Shown: piece by piece, positions 36,483 to 48,768 of the stretch | Layout: each line of letters opens with the position of its first letter | Position numbering within the stretch: position 1 is the stretch's first letter | DNA from: Chelonoidis abingdonii | Taxonomy: Eukaryota; Chordata; Testudines; Testudinidae | Reading direction: 5' to 3' | NCBI RefSeq assembly: GCF_003597395.2 | Contig: NC_133769.1 | Span: 176,363,867-176,427,866 of the forward strand | DNA length: 64,000 nucleotides | Position numbers and translations under genes: made by a program | Notes under the pieces: generated by a model | Databases searched by the model: none | What the model was told of the DNA's origin: nothing | The model's input: only the letters and a program-made list of their open reading frames with translations

Positions 36483-36899
36483 ACATAGGCTGATAGGAAG
36501 ATAGAAATGACACAAGAAGGTACCAGATAATATAGTAGGTAATGGGAAAGAGGTGGATTTCCTTCTATGAGGTATCCAATAAATACAGTGTAGAGATAGT
36601 GAAAGCAGTACTAAACAGAGGCATAGAGCTGGGTCACTACATGAAGTTATTAAAGTAGTAATACGGTATGATAGAGAGTACTGTAGCCACAGTGATTTGT
36701 AGTGTGCCTATGATGTAAATGCACTAATGTAGAACAATATGAAATTGAATTTACAGATGAAAATTATCCAGAAAGGGGAAGGAACTTCAGATGGGTAAGG
36801 CCAGAAAAGAGTATTGATCTGATCTCCTGTGTGTTGGGGGCCATTACATTTCATCCATTTTACCCCTGTATTGAGCTCAGTTAACTTGTGCTTGACTAA

Positions 36900-37590
36900 A
36901 GTATACCTACCACAAAGGCATCCAGTCTTATTTGAAGATGGAAAATATATCACTTCCATTGGTCGTTTGTCCCTGTATTAGTCACCCTTGCTATTAAAAA
37001 TTATACTTTATTTCTAATGTGAATTTATCTGGCTTCAGTTTCCTACCATTGGCAGTTCTTATGCCTTTCTCCACTAGTCTAAAGAGCCCTTCATACTGGG
37101 TATTTTCTCCCCCTGAATGTAATTTTGCACTGTAATCCACCCAACTCTCAAGCTTTCCGATAAGCTAAAGAGGGGGCTTTTTCTCTAGCTCTGAAATAAT
37201 TTTTGTGGCTCTTTTCTACACTATCTCCAGTTTTTAACATCTTTTTCAAAATGGAGACGTCAGAACTGTATGCAATATCCCAGTATTCTTCTCAGTAGTG
37301 CTGTATGAAGATATAAAATCACCTCCCTACTCCTACTTGGTACTCCCCTCTTTATACATTCACAGATCACATTAGCCTTTTTTTATCACAGGATTGCGCT
37401 GAGAGCTCATGTTCATTTGCTTGTTCTCTGTGGCCCAAGATCCTCTTCAGAATTTCTGCATTCCAGGAGAGCCATTGCTCATCTCTGGACTTTCTCCATT
37501 TTGTTCACTTTGTTCCTGAAATTTGGTGCCCAGAACTGGACACTAGGGCTCAACTGGAGTATTATTCGAAAGGACTGTTGTGACCAATTT
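36900..37590 (-). mobile_element. CR1 LINE 3' region, reversed, two overlapping pieces
   Basis: The plus strand gives the reversed CR1 tail in order: tatctggcttcagtttccta, ccattggcagttcttatgcc, tttctccactagtct, aaagagccc, tggctcttttctacactatc. It continues to attagcc and gctgagagctcatgttc. At about 37465-37565 the segment tctggactttctccattttg ... gcccagaactggacac repeats a part already passed at about 37195-37290. Either two CR1 copies lie side by side or one has an internal duplication. It faces the plus-strand CR1 at 35045-36482, about 0.4 kb away. Confidence 0.75.
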
Positions 37591-38489
37591 TCCTCAGACA
37601 ACCAAAATGTTCTTTTTCCCTTCCCAAATTTAAGCACTCCTCCACCTGAACCTCCTTCCCACATTTCACATGGCTCCCATTTGTAAGATCAGGGTGGTAG
37701 AAGCATTGATACTATATAATCTTCTAAAGGACAAAATACAGCTGTTCCTACCTTCACACAAACAGCTGTATGTTTTCTACAACTGTCCCATTCTCTACCC
37801 ACTGGAACTGGGAGTGCTGCCACACACCCCTGGCTTGAAGTGGTTTTCTTCCTATACTAGGGCCACAGTTTAGTTCAGTGGCTCTCAGCACCCACACTGT
37901 ACAAATTGTTCCAGCCCCTTTTCCTCTACCAAGACATTTCTAAACCTGCTCCTCATTTCCTCTGGTTTATGTGGCCCTGGGGACTGTCTCTGCCTGAACA
38001 GATATGGGCAAAGTGATTTTTGTTAATCTGTTTTTCAGACATAGCTTCTGCCAAATGCATAATAGTTGCTCATCAGAAGTAAATAAAATCCTTAACTTAT
38101 AGCTGTGCCTTGCTCAGGGACCATTTAAGGGCTGAAGTAGAATAGGGGCTGGGTTTAAAATCAGGGATGTAGCATGTGAGCAAGAGGGTGGGGAACCACT
38201 CTAACTTATTGGTCTTGAGATCTGGTTCCTGCTGCAGCTCAGTATCCTCCCATCTTCATCAGGATGAGGGGAAGGGCTTCAACCAGCAGATCATGTTAAT
38301 AGTGCAGAGTCATGTGGTTCTCTTCCTCCTGGTCTTCCAGGCTATCTTCCACTGTGCCTACTGACTGATGGGATGCCATAGAGGCTCAGGAGGCAATGAG
38401 TTAGTCTCCTTACTGGGAGCCCTTGACAGTACCTGGTCCAGCTTATTTGTTGTACATGCCCCTTCTACAACAAGGACACAATTTAGTCA
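37591..38489. other. Intronic sequence, nothing recognised
   Basis: Moderately C/T-rich sequence without a nameable element. Confidence 0.4.
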
Positions 38490-38795
38490 CGGAAGTCATG
38501 GATTCTGTGAATTTACCAGACCTGTGTGGCTTCAGCTTCAGCTTTTCAGTAGTGGGTCCGGAGCCAGGGCTCTGTATCCCCGCAGCTTCAGCTGGGGCCG
38601 GAGCTGTGCTGCCCTGTGGCAGTGGGGCTGGAGATGTCAGTTCCCCCATGGACCTCCAGCTGTCATTCCTTCCCTCTATCTTCCATTATTTTTAGTGAAA
38701 GTCATGTACAGGTCATGGCTCCCATTTAAGTTTTGTTTATTGCCCACAACCTGTCTGACTTTTACTAAAAATAACCGTGACATAATCTTAAGGTT
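38490..38795. mobile_element. Non-autonomous DNA transposon-like repeat
   Basis: It starts near ttagtcacggaagtcatgga and ends near actaaaaataaccgtgacat, a short inverted GTCACGG / CCGTGAC pair. Internally, gtgaaagtcatgtacaggtc is partly complementary to aacctgtctgacttttacta, so the right half can fold back. A 201-codon frame spans it, but the composition is MITE-like and no domain is seen. Confidence 0.45.
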
Positions 38796-40357
38796 AACAG
38801 TGAGCTCTTCTGGAGTGACAGCTCTCCTGTGCAGGAGCCTCAAGTGGTTGATGGCTTCCAGTCACTGGGCTGAGTCCACTCAATGCCCATCTGCTCCACC
38901 CTCTGTGAAATCTTCCATGCATGTGTTTGTTCCTGCTGAACTACAGGAAATCATGGAGGATAATGTACTTTGACAACACAAGTGTAGAGACAACTTGCAT
39001 TTCTAGAGATAGGGCTATCCACTGTACTTTAGAACAAGAGTAGAAGTCTTTTGATTTTATTTAGTGCATAAGTTTAGGCCTGCATGACCATGTTATGATG
39101 ATTAACCAGATTATTTCTAAAAGTGGAAATAAATGAGTACATTTACTGTTTTTAAATGTTTTAAAGTGTTCTGTTATGATGAGATGATTGAGACTCATTA
39201 ATGCAGTACTTCATGAAATCTAGTGAACAACAGCAAATGGATAAAGTGAAATGTCAATATCCATTGTATCATTAACCCTGGCATACTAAGGGATTGTAAC
39301 CAGAAAAGCACTTCAACACACAAATTCCCCCTTCACTTGGTTATGAAAATGAATGGCCACCGATGGATGTTGATAATGTAATAGAGCAAATGGCAGTGGT
39401 CAAAAGATATTAAAATATTAAGCATGTAGAGATGCATTGCAGGGAAGTTTAAAAACTCAAGCATCACTTCAACCTTGACTTTCATAAGTTTATTTTAGAG
39501 TACCCTTACCCGTAAAGACAAAAATCATATTTCATTACCAAAGCCCTTACTCTGAATCATGGCCCCTTCAGGTGTATATTTATAGTTGCATGGTTCCCTT
39601 TGCAGAATCAGGCCCTTAACAATTTACTAGTGAAACCTTCTTTAATCTTGAACATTAAAGGCAACAAAATTTTGTGTATGCATGTGTATAGTTCTGCATG
39701 TATGCATGTAAATTCCATTTTAAAAAAACAAAGAATATTAGATACACAAGTAAACACTGACCTGTGTAAATGCCCATAATTAAAGCTGCACTTTGCAGTT
39801 TTAACTCTGCACCTTGTGTATCCGAATTGATGCAGTACTTATGTGACATGTAACTTTGAAAAAATTAAGATAAATTTTATATAATGTATTGTGTCTATAT
39901 TAAAAGAATTATGAGACTGCCAGATCAAGCACTAAAAGTTTAGAAAATACCCGAATTAAGTTAACCTGTGCAACCTTAATTCCATACCCCCAGGCATATG
40001 CATTATGATTGTCTTGAATAATATCACAAAAGTCCGTGGCAGGAAAAGAACCCACCTCTTCAGGCTTAAACATAAGAACATCATTTCTCTTCTTGCAACA
40101 ATCTGCCTTTTTCCACTATCCATCCTATGCTGTGAATGAGGCTGTAGTCCTGTAGAATGACTACTAAGTGATCATATAATTAAATGTTGTCATAATTCAT
40201 ATAAACAAAAGCAGAGTTAGAGTAACATACCATGCTTATGAAGAGGACAGAGTTGCCCCAAGGGAATGCTCCCAGTCCAGAGGCAGCAAATGACTGATGT
40301 GCTGTTTCCTCACACACATGAACAATAGCCCATGAGCCAGAAGATCTGAAGAGTATT
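38796..40357. other. Intronic sequence, nothing recognised
   Basis: AT-rich intron without a recognised element. Confidence 0.45.
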
Positions 40358-40365
40358 GCCAGAGC
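40358..40365 (+). repeat. hAT target-site duplication, left
   Basis: gccagagc, repeated exactly at 43667-43674. Confidence 0.88.
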
Positions 40366-43300
40366 CAGCGTTGGCCTTACCATGAGGTGAAATGAGGCGG
40401 CTGCCTCAGGTTCCAGACTGTGGGGGGCACCACTGGGACCGAGCGTAGAAAATGGTGTCGTCTGCTGGTGGATATGTATTATCTCTGCTCTAGATGCACA
40501 GAGATGGTGGAGTGCTGTGCTAGAGGAAGGAGGGCACACGAGACATAACAGGGAGGCAGGAGAAAAGGTGAGAGGGAATAAAGGAGGAGGAAGAGCCTTT
40601 ATGTACCTCTCTAGCACCCCCAGGAGCCTGGACTAATTAACACCAGCTTCTCAGGGAGCTTCCTGTTTCCTGCTGCTTCTGTGAACCCGCTTGAGGAGAA
40701 CAGGCAGTCAACTGAAGTGGTAGGAGCCAGTTAGGCCCTTAAGACGCTGATATCTTCCCTCACTCAGGCCCTGCTGCCAGCCTGCTTATATGTCCCCTTC
40801 AACTGAGTGTTGAGAGCCACTATAGCTGGCACAGAACAGCAGTCATGAGTGAAAGGAGAAAACATCCCTCTGGGGTAGCATTCAGAAAAAGAAAGAGAGC
40901 AAAGGAAGCTTTTCTATCTAAGCAGGAAGGAGCTCTCCTGAGATACATAGACACAAATGTTCACAGTGAGCCTTTTGGCCCCAGTGAGGATGTGAGTGGT
41001 GAGGAGATGTCTGATTTTCCAGTTAGTCAGAGTTCAGGTGACCTGGCAGATACTGCAGCATCCATATCTCCATCTCAAATGGATGTAACCATGCACATTC
41101 CTGGAGAAGAGTGTGGTGGAGGCGCAAGAAACAGCTGCTGATGAGTTTAGTTCCTTAAGTCTAGATGATTCAGGACTATGGACCCACTTGAACAGCAGCC
41201 TGAGGAACTTCCTTGTAATGCATGGGCCACAGCAAGTGAAAAACTTCATGTTCTCCAAAGACAATGAAAATAGTTTCCATCCAACACGTAGCTGGCATGA
41301 AATCCCCAGTAGTGACAAAGTGGAGAAGCCACGGCTTATGTACTCAAAAATCCAGAATGCTGCATACTGTTTTTGTTGCAAACTCTTCCAGTCTGATGTT
41401 CCATATTGGGTTCTACAGGAACAAAGGACTGGAAAAATCTGGCTAGAAATCCGGCATGCCATGAGAAGGCAGTAAATCACCAGAGAGCATTCCATAGGTG
41501 GAAAGAACTTGAGATGAGACTAAGTTTAAAGTCCACCATAGATGATCAGTATCAAGAGAAGATTGCAAGAGAGTCTCTTTACTGGCAAAATGTTCTGAAA
41601 AGGTTCATTGCCGTTGTGAGAATGCTTGTCACCCAAAACCTAGCACTGCGTGGCACTTCAGATCAGCTATATACGCCAAACAAGGGAAACTTCCTTAAAA
41701 TTGTGGAGCTGATGGCTGAGTTTGATGCTGTATTCTAGGAGCATCTAAGAAGAGTCACCACCCAAGAAATGTACACATACCACTACCTTGGAAAAACCAT
41801 TCAAAATGAGATCATAAAGTTACTGGCAACAAAAGTCAAACAGAAGATTGTGGCAGGTCTGAAGTAAGCAAGATATTACTCTGTTGTTCTGGACTGCACA
41901 ACTGACATCAGCCATACGGAAGAAATTATTTTACTTTAATGGTGTGTTTTTGTAACAACAGAACCTAGTGAAAATGTCCCTGCAGTGGTGACTGGCAGAG
42001 AGCAATTTCTAGAATGTATTGACACTGATGATGCTACAGGAGCTGGTATGACAAATGTGCTTCTTAAAAACCTGGAAGATATGGGAATTTCGATAGCTGA
42101 CATGAAAGGTCAGGGCTACGATAATGGTGCCAACATGACAGGAAAGAACAGAGGTGTGCAGACCCGGATCCGAGAGTTAAACCTTCGAGCTTTTTTTTGT
42201 CTCATGCAGTTCTCAGTCACTGAACTTGTGATCAGTGATGCAGCATCAGCTTCTAGTGAGGCTGCTGAATTTTTTAACATAGTTCAAAGCATTTATGTAT
42301 TTTTCTCTGCATCAACTCACCAATGGAAAATTTTTAAGTAACATCTGGGAACATCCTCTCTGACACTGAAACCACTGAGTGCCACATAATGGGAAAGTCG
42401 AGTGGAGGCGATAAAACCTGTCAAACACCAAATTGGGAAGACAGATGATGCCATAGTTGCCATTATGAAGGCTAATGCTATGACAGGAACTGTTCATGGG
42501 AGAACAGTGGCAGGGGGAAATGGAATCGCCAGAAACATACATAACTTCAAATTTCTGTGTGGCTTAGTCTTGTGGCATGACATACTGTTTGAAATAAATG
42601 TTGTAAGCAAGAGACTCCAAAGTATTGACCTTGATATATCTGGAGCAATGGAACAACTGGACAAAACAAAGTCTTACCGGTCAGATGAGGGATTTCAAAA
42701 TAATCTGAAGAGTGCACAGAAGTTGGCAGAGGAACTTCACATTGAAGCTATTTTCCCACCCATTCAAGAATGCAAGAGTCACCGAAGAAGACGACATTTT
42801 GATTATGGGATTATCCCGTGCCTCATAAGAGACCCCAAACAACAATTCAAAGTTGAATTCTTTAACCAGGTGCTAGATTGTGCAGTATAGTCAGATGAAG
42901 AACACTGAATGCAGCTCCAGGAACATAGCAATATATTTGAGACGTTGTATGATATTCCCAAACTCCTCACTATACCTGAAGAAGACCTACACCAGCAATG
43001 CAGGGCACTAGAGACAGTGATGCATGATATGCGTGATATTGATGTGAGTGATTTAGGTGATGAACTGAAAGCCCTTTCAAGATGCATTTCAGCAGGATCA
43101 ACTCCAAAGGCTGTTCCGGAATATATGTGCACAAATAAGATGACCACCCTCTTTCCAAATGCTTTTGTTCCTCTGCGCATACTTCTAACGCTTCCTGTAA
43201 CAGTTGCCAGTGGAGAATGCAGCTTCTCCAAGCTGCAGTTAATAACACATCTACACTCCACAAGGACACAGGAGAGGTTGGTCAGCCTTGCAACCATCTC

Positions 43301-43666
43301 AATAGAGTATGAGGTGGCCCAGACTGTGGACCTTCAGGAAGCAGTTCAAATCTTTGCAACCAAGGCGGCATGGAAAGCACCACTTTGATGATTCAAACAG
43401 ATAAAAATGCCAGTGTTTACTAAGTAGACAAGAAAAATTACGTTTGCTGTTCAGGCTTTTGAGAGTTATGTTACTTAAAATTTTTGGACAAGGCATTTTA
43501 AGTTGTTCTTCTTTACTGGGTTAAGTAAGAGAGCAGTACCATGAGAGGAACAGAACAGGAAGAAGGCAGAACTGAGACCTTTCAAAGTTTTGGCCCAAGC
43601 GAAGCAGTATGGGGGTGTCAGTTGAGCTCCCCGCCTCAGGTGCCAAAATGCTCTGGCCTTGCCCTG
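40366..43666 (+). mobile_element. Full-length hAT DNA transposon
   Basis: Perfect 8-bp duplications, the hallmark length for hAT, bracket a 3301-bp element. Its ends are CAGCGTTGGCC on the left and GGCCTTGCCCTG on the right. A second short inverted block, tgaggcggctgcctcagg near 40390 and gctccccgcctcagg near 43626, lies inside each end. One transposase gene of the ZMYM1/TTF-finger type fills the interior in the same orientation. The element is structurally complete, but the gene carries several stops, so it can no longer move by itself. Confidence 0.9.
40845..43388 (+). pseudogene. hAT transposase (ZMYM1-like: TTF zinc finger, RNase H-like core, dimerisation domain)
   Basis: The ATG at 40845 opens MSERRKHPSGVAFRKRKRA, a basic start usual for this group. 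Next come a TTF-type finger (YSKIQNAAYCFCCKLFQ; 41340s) and a catalytic core with LDCTTDISHTEE (41890s) and GQGYDNGANMTGK (42110s), carrying the first two acidic residues of the triad. The hAT dimerisation end reads LPVTVASGECSFSKLQLI and TRTQERLVSLATISIEY. Nearly all of it lies in one frame, with a frame change near 41113-41141 that reverts near 41406-41475. In-frame stops fall at 41736, 41865, near 41937, 42339, 42888 and 42906. About 848 codons would span the gene, so it is almost full length. Confidence 0.88.
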
Positions 43667-43674
43667 GCCAGAGC
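43667..43674 (+). repeat. hAT target-site duplication, right
   Basis: gccagagc, identical to 40358-40365. Confidence 0.88.
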
Positions 43675-44619
43675 ACCCTACCTCAGAACTGCTGTCTTAA
43701 GTTGGAAGAACCCACTATCAACCAGATTAAACCAAAACTTAGTAGAAGGCAGAAAGATGGTTTAACATTGACTCCCCTTGTACTGTGCTTTTTCTCAAAA
43801 GGATAGAATCGGTCTCCCATTATTTTATTAATCTGTTGTAGGTTCCATTATTTGCAAGCCACTTTGAAAACACTGAAGGACAATCCCTGCTCCTACGCGC
43901 TCATGACCTAAGGATAAACAAGTGTCTGGAGGTCAGAGGAAGGGCGTTAAAATTAGTCAATTTGTATACAACTGAACTGGATTTGTTATACACTGCACAG
44001 TAGAAGTGAGTCTTCAAGACTGACTTAAATGTGAATAGAGTAGTGGGAGCTTTGTGCATTGCATAAGGGGCAACATGGAAGAAGGCATAGAGACAATTGT
44101 ATCCAAATCTGACTAACAGGCAGGGTAAGGTAGGGGAATATTGGTGGAGTAGAGGAGGTAGGGGATCAAAAGTAAGTGAGGATAAGTAGGGGGCAGGGTT
44201 AAGTAAAGTTTGAATGTGGTGACAAGAAGCTTAAATTTGATACAAGAGCAGAGCGGGAGCCAGTGGAGAGACTTAAAGATGGGAATTACAAAAATAAACT
44301 AATATGCAGGGGATATGAGTTCAGTAGCAACATTTTCTATGGACTGGTGAGGGACAGTCTGTGTGGCTGAAACAAGAGCATTGTTCCAGTACTGAAGGTG
44401 GGATATGAGGACCGGAATAAAAGATTTGGCTGCAGCAATGGAGAGAGGAGGACAGAACTTGGAAATTTTCAAGAGAAAGAAGTGGCAGGATTTGGAAACA
44501 AACTGGATGTATGGTGCCAGGGAGAGGGAGGAATGAAAAATAATACTGAGGCTGCAGGTCTGAGTAATGGGAGAGGATGGTGTAGATCTTCTTCCTCCCA
44601 TCTCTCACTCTTTTTAGAA
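43675..44619. other. Intronic sequence, probably an old unassigned repeat
   Basis: Purine-rich wording such as caagaagcttaaatttgata followed by gagcgggagccagtggagag resembles an interspersed repeat I have seen in amniote DNA but cannot classify. No coding domain is present in the ~100-codon frames. Confidence 0.3.
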
Positions 44620-44926
44620 CAGGGGTCAGCAACCTTTCAGAAGTGGTGTGCCGAGTCTTCATTTATTCACTCTAATTTAAGGTTTTGTGTGCCAGTAATA
44701 CATTAACATTTTTAGAAGGTGTCTTTCTATGTCTATAATATATAACTAAACTATTGTTGTATGTAAAGTAAATAAGGTTTTTTAAATGTTTAAGAAGCCT
44801 CATTTAAAATTAAATTAAAATGCAGAGCCCCCTGGACCGGTGGCCAGAACCCAGGCAGTGTGAGTGCCACTGAAAATCAGCTCGTGTGCCGCCTGCGGCA
44901 CACGTGCCATAGGTTGCCTACCCCTG
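44620..44926. mobile_element. hAT-type MITE
   Basis: The inverted ends are CAGGGGTCAGCAACCT and AGGTTGCCTACCCCTG. The flanks ttttagaa (44612-44619) and ctctagaa (44927-44934) agree at six of eight positions, near the CTCTAGAG-like site favoured by hAT elements. The interior holds gtgtgccgcctgcggcacac, a perfect inner palindrome. At 307 bp without coding capacity it is a non-autonomous element. Confidence 0.85.
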
Positions 44927-44934
44927 CTCTAGAA

Positions 44935-47358
44935 GATCCACGTGACTCGTTGACATTCTCACTTTACATCCTCTCTAAGTGATCTTACAAACTCACATAG
45001 CTTCAATGTCATCTGTATGTGAGAAAAAATAACATGATGATATTACCAGTATCACGAGGAGGATGAGGCTAAAGAACAGGCCTGAGATCTAGCCAGGAAG
45101 AGGCCAGTGACAACAGTTTCAGTTGAGTGGATATGCTGGAAGTCTAACTGGAAGTGTTGTCTAAGCCAGAGTTGGGGGAGAGGGAATCAGTGTATTCACT
45201 GTAGTCATTTTAATGGCAGAGAGGAAAAATTTGTAAGTTTATCACCTTACACATGAAAGCAGAAACCATGTGAGCTGAAGGATACGGTGTAAAGTGAGGA
45301 GACCAAAGGACCAAGAACAAAGCAAACTTTGTTACCCATCTGTTAAAGGGGGCAGAATATTTTTCTGATTTCTGATGTAAGATTCCGAGGCCTTGCTCCA
45401 TAATAAGGACAGTAAAGTGCATAGAATTATTAACACCAGTCACTGAAAAAGCTGGGGCTAAACCTTATGGCTGTTTACTGTTACCTGGCACAACTTCCCT
45501 CAGACAAAAGACAGGTGGGCATCAGCTGCAGAAGAATCATCTTCTCTCCTCTAGAGCTCTAGTTCTATGACTTTGTGCCTGGGAGAATGCTCAGTGAGGA
45601 TGGCATGTAGGGTAGTTGATGGGACTGGAGCATGTTCAGTGCAGATGGATTATTCAGAGACTTTTAGCAGCAATCTTCTAACAAGCTCCACTGAATATTT
45701 GCAAATGGTGATTTTCAGAGGCATTAGAACTAAGCCAAATCTGGGTAGATTTCCATGAGGAACAGCAAAAGGTACCTCTGTTATATTAGGACGTCCTCCT
45801 GTCAAATTTTAAGTTCCTGCTCCAAATTCTGAAGTTCCTCAGGCTTTTCAAGAAAATAATGGATATTTTTAAATTGTCAAAACTACTTGTTCTCCCCTAG
45901 CCTCTTTCTCCAAAATAGCTGAAATTGCCAAAAAAAAAATAAAAAATAGATACATATTCAGCCTGAAGTAGATAGCAAGCAAGGAAAATTTCAGCCCAAA
46001 TGGTGAAAGTTAGACAAAGTTATAAATAACCGAAATTGGGTGCAAATAATGGGAAGTGTTAGACAACTTTAATATGGGTATCACTACTAACTCCACCCGC
46101 AGAATATAGGTACGTTAATTCTGGCATTTCCTAGAGCTTGACTTTGCCATCATCATAATGTAGTTTTTTCTTTTAACATACTTTTAAGCATGTAATGCCA
46201 AATATATATTCCCACAGAGAATTTGGTTGCTATTCCTTATGTTATAGTTTCTCCACTACCTCTTAGAAATAATTCTGTGGATTCCTTTGGTAATATAAGA
46301 GTAATCTTAACAATCAGATCTATTTAAACAAACGCCCCAAAATAAGTGGTGGTATATTAATAGTTGTACCAAAACTGGGTACAATGTTCACTGAAAAGTC
46401 AAAACTGTAACTAAATTGAAGCTGGTAGACAAAATGTCTAAAATCACATATAATAGGACTATATAATATAGCAGTGTTTTAATTACTTCTCACTACACCT
46501 GGTAACCATACCTATCAGTTTTTTCTAATTATGAGAGTTAGCCATAATTTATTAAAAGTGATCTTGTATGTGAAACAAAATACATATTCGTATTGTAGTC
46601 TATGCTGCCAAAAATACCGAATTATTAAATGGAGGGTATATAACATGTAATTTATTCTGGAAAAAATATCAATTAATTTTGTTTTTCATCTGTGGCACTA
46701 CTGTGTACCCAGTTTGGGCTTTGATATGTTCAGAAATGTAGTGCTAGTCATTTAATGTCAGAAGAGCTTAAAAGGTTGACAGAGTTGCTTTTTAACACCA
46801 CCACAACTAAGGAGATTGCCAGGCTCCCTGTTTCATGTGGGATATCTAAATGGATTGACTTTAGCTCCCTGATTCTTGCCATAATGATTAAGGGGATTTG
46901 CTTAAATACCCTCATTTCATGTGGTATAGCTACTATAAAAGGATTAGCTTCAGATCCAATTTTCATGTGGGATAGTTAAATGGATTAGCTTTCATTTTAT
47001 GACACAATAACTAAGGGCATTTGCCTTAGCTGCCCACATGGATGTACTGAGGGGTCTTGCCTTTTTTAGCTCTTGATTTTTTTTTTCTTTTATTCTGTTT
47101 TCATTGAGAACTTCATTTGATCGTTTTCAAACTTTCTACCATATGATGAGAACAAACAAACATGGCCCATATTGAACTCTGTTAGGAAGTGATGAAGTGA
47201 GAAGCGGCCAAATCCCAGTGCTTATCTTTTGTAGTTGAAACCAAAATGTTACCAGTCCTATGGACTAATATACATTTAGAGATTGCCATATCAGATCTAT
47301 TTTGTGGTCTATTATGGTGATCTATTTTGTGCCATATCCAGGCTTTGTCAGTCGACAG
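44935..47358. other. Intronic sequence, nothing recognised
   Basis: AT-rich intron with short frames lacking signatures. Confidence 0.45.
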
Positions 47359-48057
47359 TACAGTAACTCCTCACTTAAAGTCAGCCCGGTTAACGCTGTT
47401 TCGTAGCTGATCAATTAGGGAATATGCTCGTTTAAAGTTGTGCAATGCTTCCTTCTAACGTGGTTTGGCAGCTGCCTGCTTTGTCCACTGCTTGCAGGAA
47501 GAGCAGCTTGTTGCAGCTAGCTGGTGGGGGCTTGGAACCAGGGTGGACCGGCAGCCCCCGTATCAGCTCCCCCTGTCAGGTCCCCACTCCCTTAAGTTCC
47601 CTGTGCTGCAGCCTCCCAGCAGGCTATCAGTTGCAGCTATCCCTCTTCCCTAATGGCATGTGCTGCTCCTGCCCTCTGCCTTAGAGCTGCTCCCCGAGAC
47701 TCTGTTTACTGTGCAGGGGGGATGGAACAGGAGGGCTAATGTCAGGGTGTCCCTCTCCCCCCTGCTCCTATACCTGCTTACCCCTTCTCCATATAGAGCA
47801 GTGGAGTCACTTACAGAGAGAGACAGAGAGCTTGGGGCAGCAGCTGCTGTCTCAGCTTCCTGATCCACTTAAAGACAATGCACTTAAGAGTGGGTCAGCT
47901 TACTTAAAGGGGCAGTGTGCATCTCTCCCTCCCCCACACACAAGGTGGGTGTCTGTCTCTGTCTCTGCTGTGCTATCTCCCCTCCCCTCCATTCCTGCTG
48001 CCTTTGTAGAATGTTAACCCTTGAGGGCTCAGCCAAGTGTGTGTTCATCATTTAGCA

Positions 48058-48274
48058 CAAGGGTTCTCAAACTAGGGGTTGGGACCCCTCAGGGGGTCGC
48101 AAGGTTATTACATGGGGGTTGCGAGCTGTCAGCCTCCACCCCAAACCCTGCTTTGCCTCCAGCATTTATAATGGTGTTAAATATATAAAAAAGTATTTTT
48201 AATTTATGGGGGGGCCACACTTAGAGGCTTTTTATGTGAAAGGGGTCACCAGTACAAAAGTTTTAGAACCACTG
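48058..48274. mobile_element. hAT MITE with perfect 8-bp duplication
   Basis: The ends CAAGGGTTCTCAAACT and GTTTTAGAACCACTG form an imperfect inverted pair. atttagca occurs on both sides (48050-48057 and 48275-48282). At 217 bp with no coding, it is a later guest in the Tigger-like element. Confidence 0.88.
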
Positions 48275-48401
48275 ATTTAGCAGCAAGGCATTCCTTTGGG
48301 AAATATCTCAACCTCTTCCACCCTCTAACTTCACCACCTCAGCCAAGCTTCACAATCATCATAGCTGTGAACAGTATTAAATTGTTTGTTTAAAACGTAT
48401 T

Positions 48402-48418
48402 GTGTGTGTGTGTGTGTA
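48402..48418 (+). repeat. (TG)n microsatellite
   Basis: A short run of alternating t and g followed by a T tract, inside the Tigger-like element. Confidence 0.85.
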
Positions 48419-48563
48419 TTTTTTTTGTCTAGTGAAAAAAATTTCCCTGGAACCTAACTCCCCCACCCCCATTTACGTTAATTCTTATGGGGGAATTCGA
48501 TTCGCTTAACATTGTTTCACTTAGTTGCATTTTTCAGGAACATAACTGCATCCTTAATTGAGG

Positions 48564-48768
48564 GGCAGCAAAGAATCCTGTGGCATCTTATAGACTAACA
48601 GACGTTTTGGAGCATGAGCTTTCGTGGGTGAATACCCACTTCGTCACATGCATCTGACGAAGTGGGTATTCACCCACGAAAGCTCATGCTCCAAAATGTC
48701 TGTTAGTCTATAAGGTGCCACAGGATTCTTTGCTGCTTTTACAGATCCAGACTAACACGGCTACCCCT
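48564..48768 (-). mobile_element. Fold-back (Penelope-type?) repeat, copy 3, longest
   Basis: Two arms of about 85 bases, each running between ggattctttgctgc and cgaagtgggt in opposite directions, meet at catgcat. Beyond the right arm lies a unique head (ttttacagatccagactaac, acggctacccct) that matches the start of copies 1 and 2 in reverse. The 11-bp repeats cttaattgagg lie at 48553-48563 and 48769-48779. Fold-back structure with variable-length duplications is typical of Penelope-like terminal repeats and unusual for other classes. Family assignment is inference. Confidence 0.72.
48654..48692 (+). ncRNA. Hammerhead-ribozyme-like core in the fold-back repeat
   Basis: CTGACGA is followed by an A, a six-pair hairpin (GTGGGT / ACCCAC with loop ATTC), then GAAA, then AGC-TCAT-GCT, which can form a three-pair stem, then C. 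This is the order CUGANGA, stem II, GAAA, stem III, UH of a hammerhead. Minimal hammerheads are known from Penelope-like elements. Against it: one extra A before stem II, a very short stem III, and no convincing stem I partner. In the other arm the first core base is G, and copies 1 and 2 carry core substitutions. Activity is not implied. Confidence 0.35.

Noticed and set aside
38368..38973. A 201-codon plus-strand open frame
   Set aside because: It straddles the MITE-like repeat at 38490-38795, shows no domain, and its composition explains the lack of stops.
40180..40617. A 145-codon minus-strand open frame
   Set aside because: It crosses the left terminus of the hAT element (40366), so no conserved gene could span it. 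No signature.
41034..43297. Long minus-strand frames within the hAT element
   Set aside because: They are mirror frames of the plus-strand transposase, which has the domain signatures.
48564..48768. MicroRNA precursor suggested by the long hairpin
   Set aside because: The hairpin is shared with other dispersed repeat copies and has target duplications, so it is a mobile-element fold-back.
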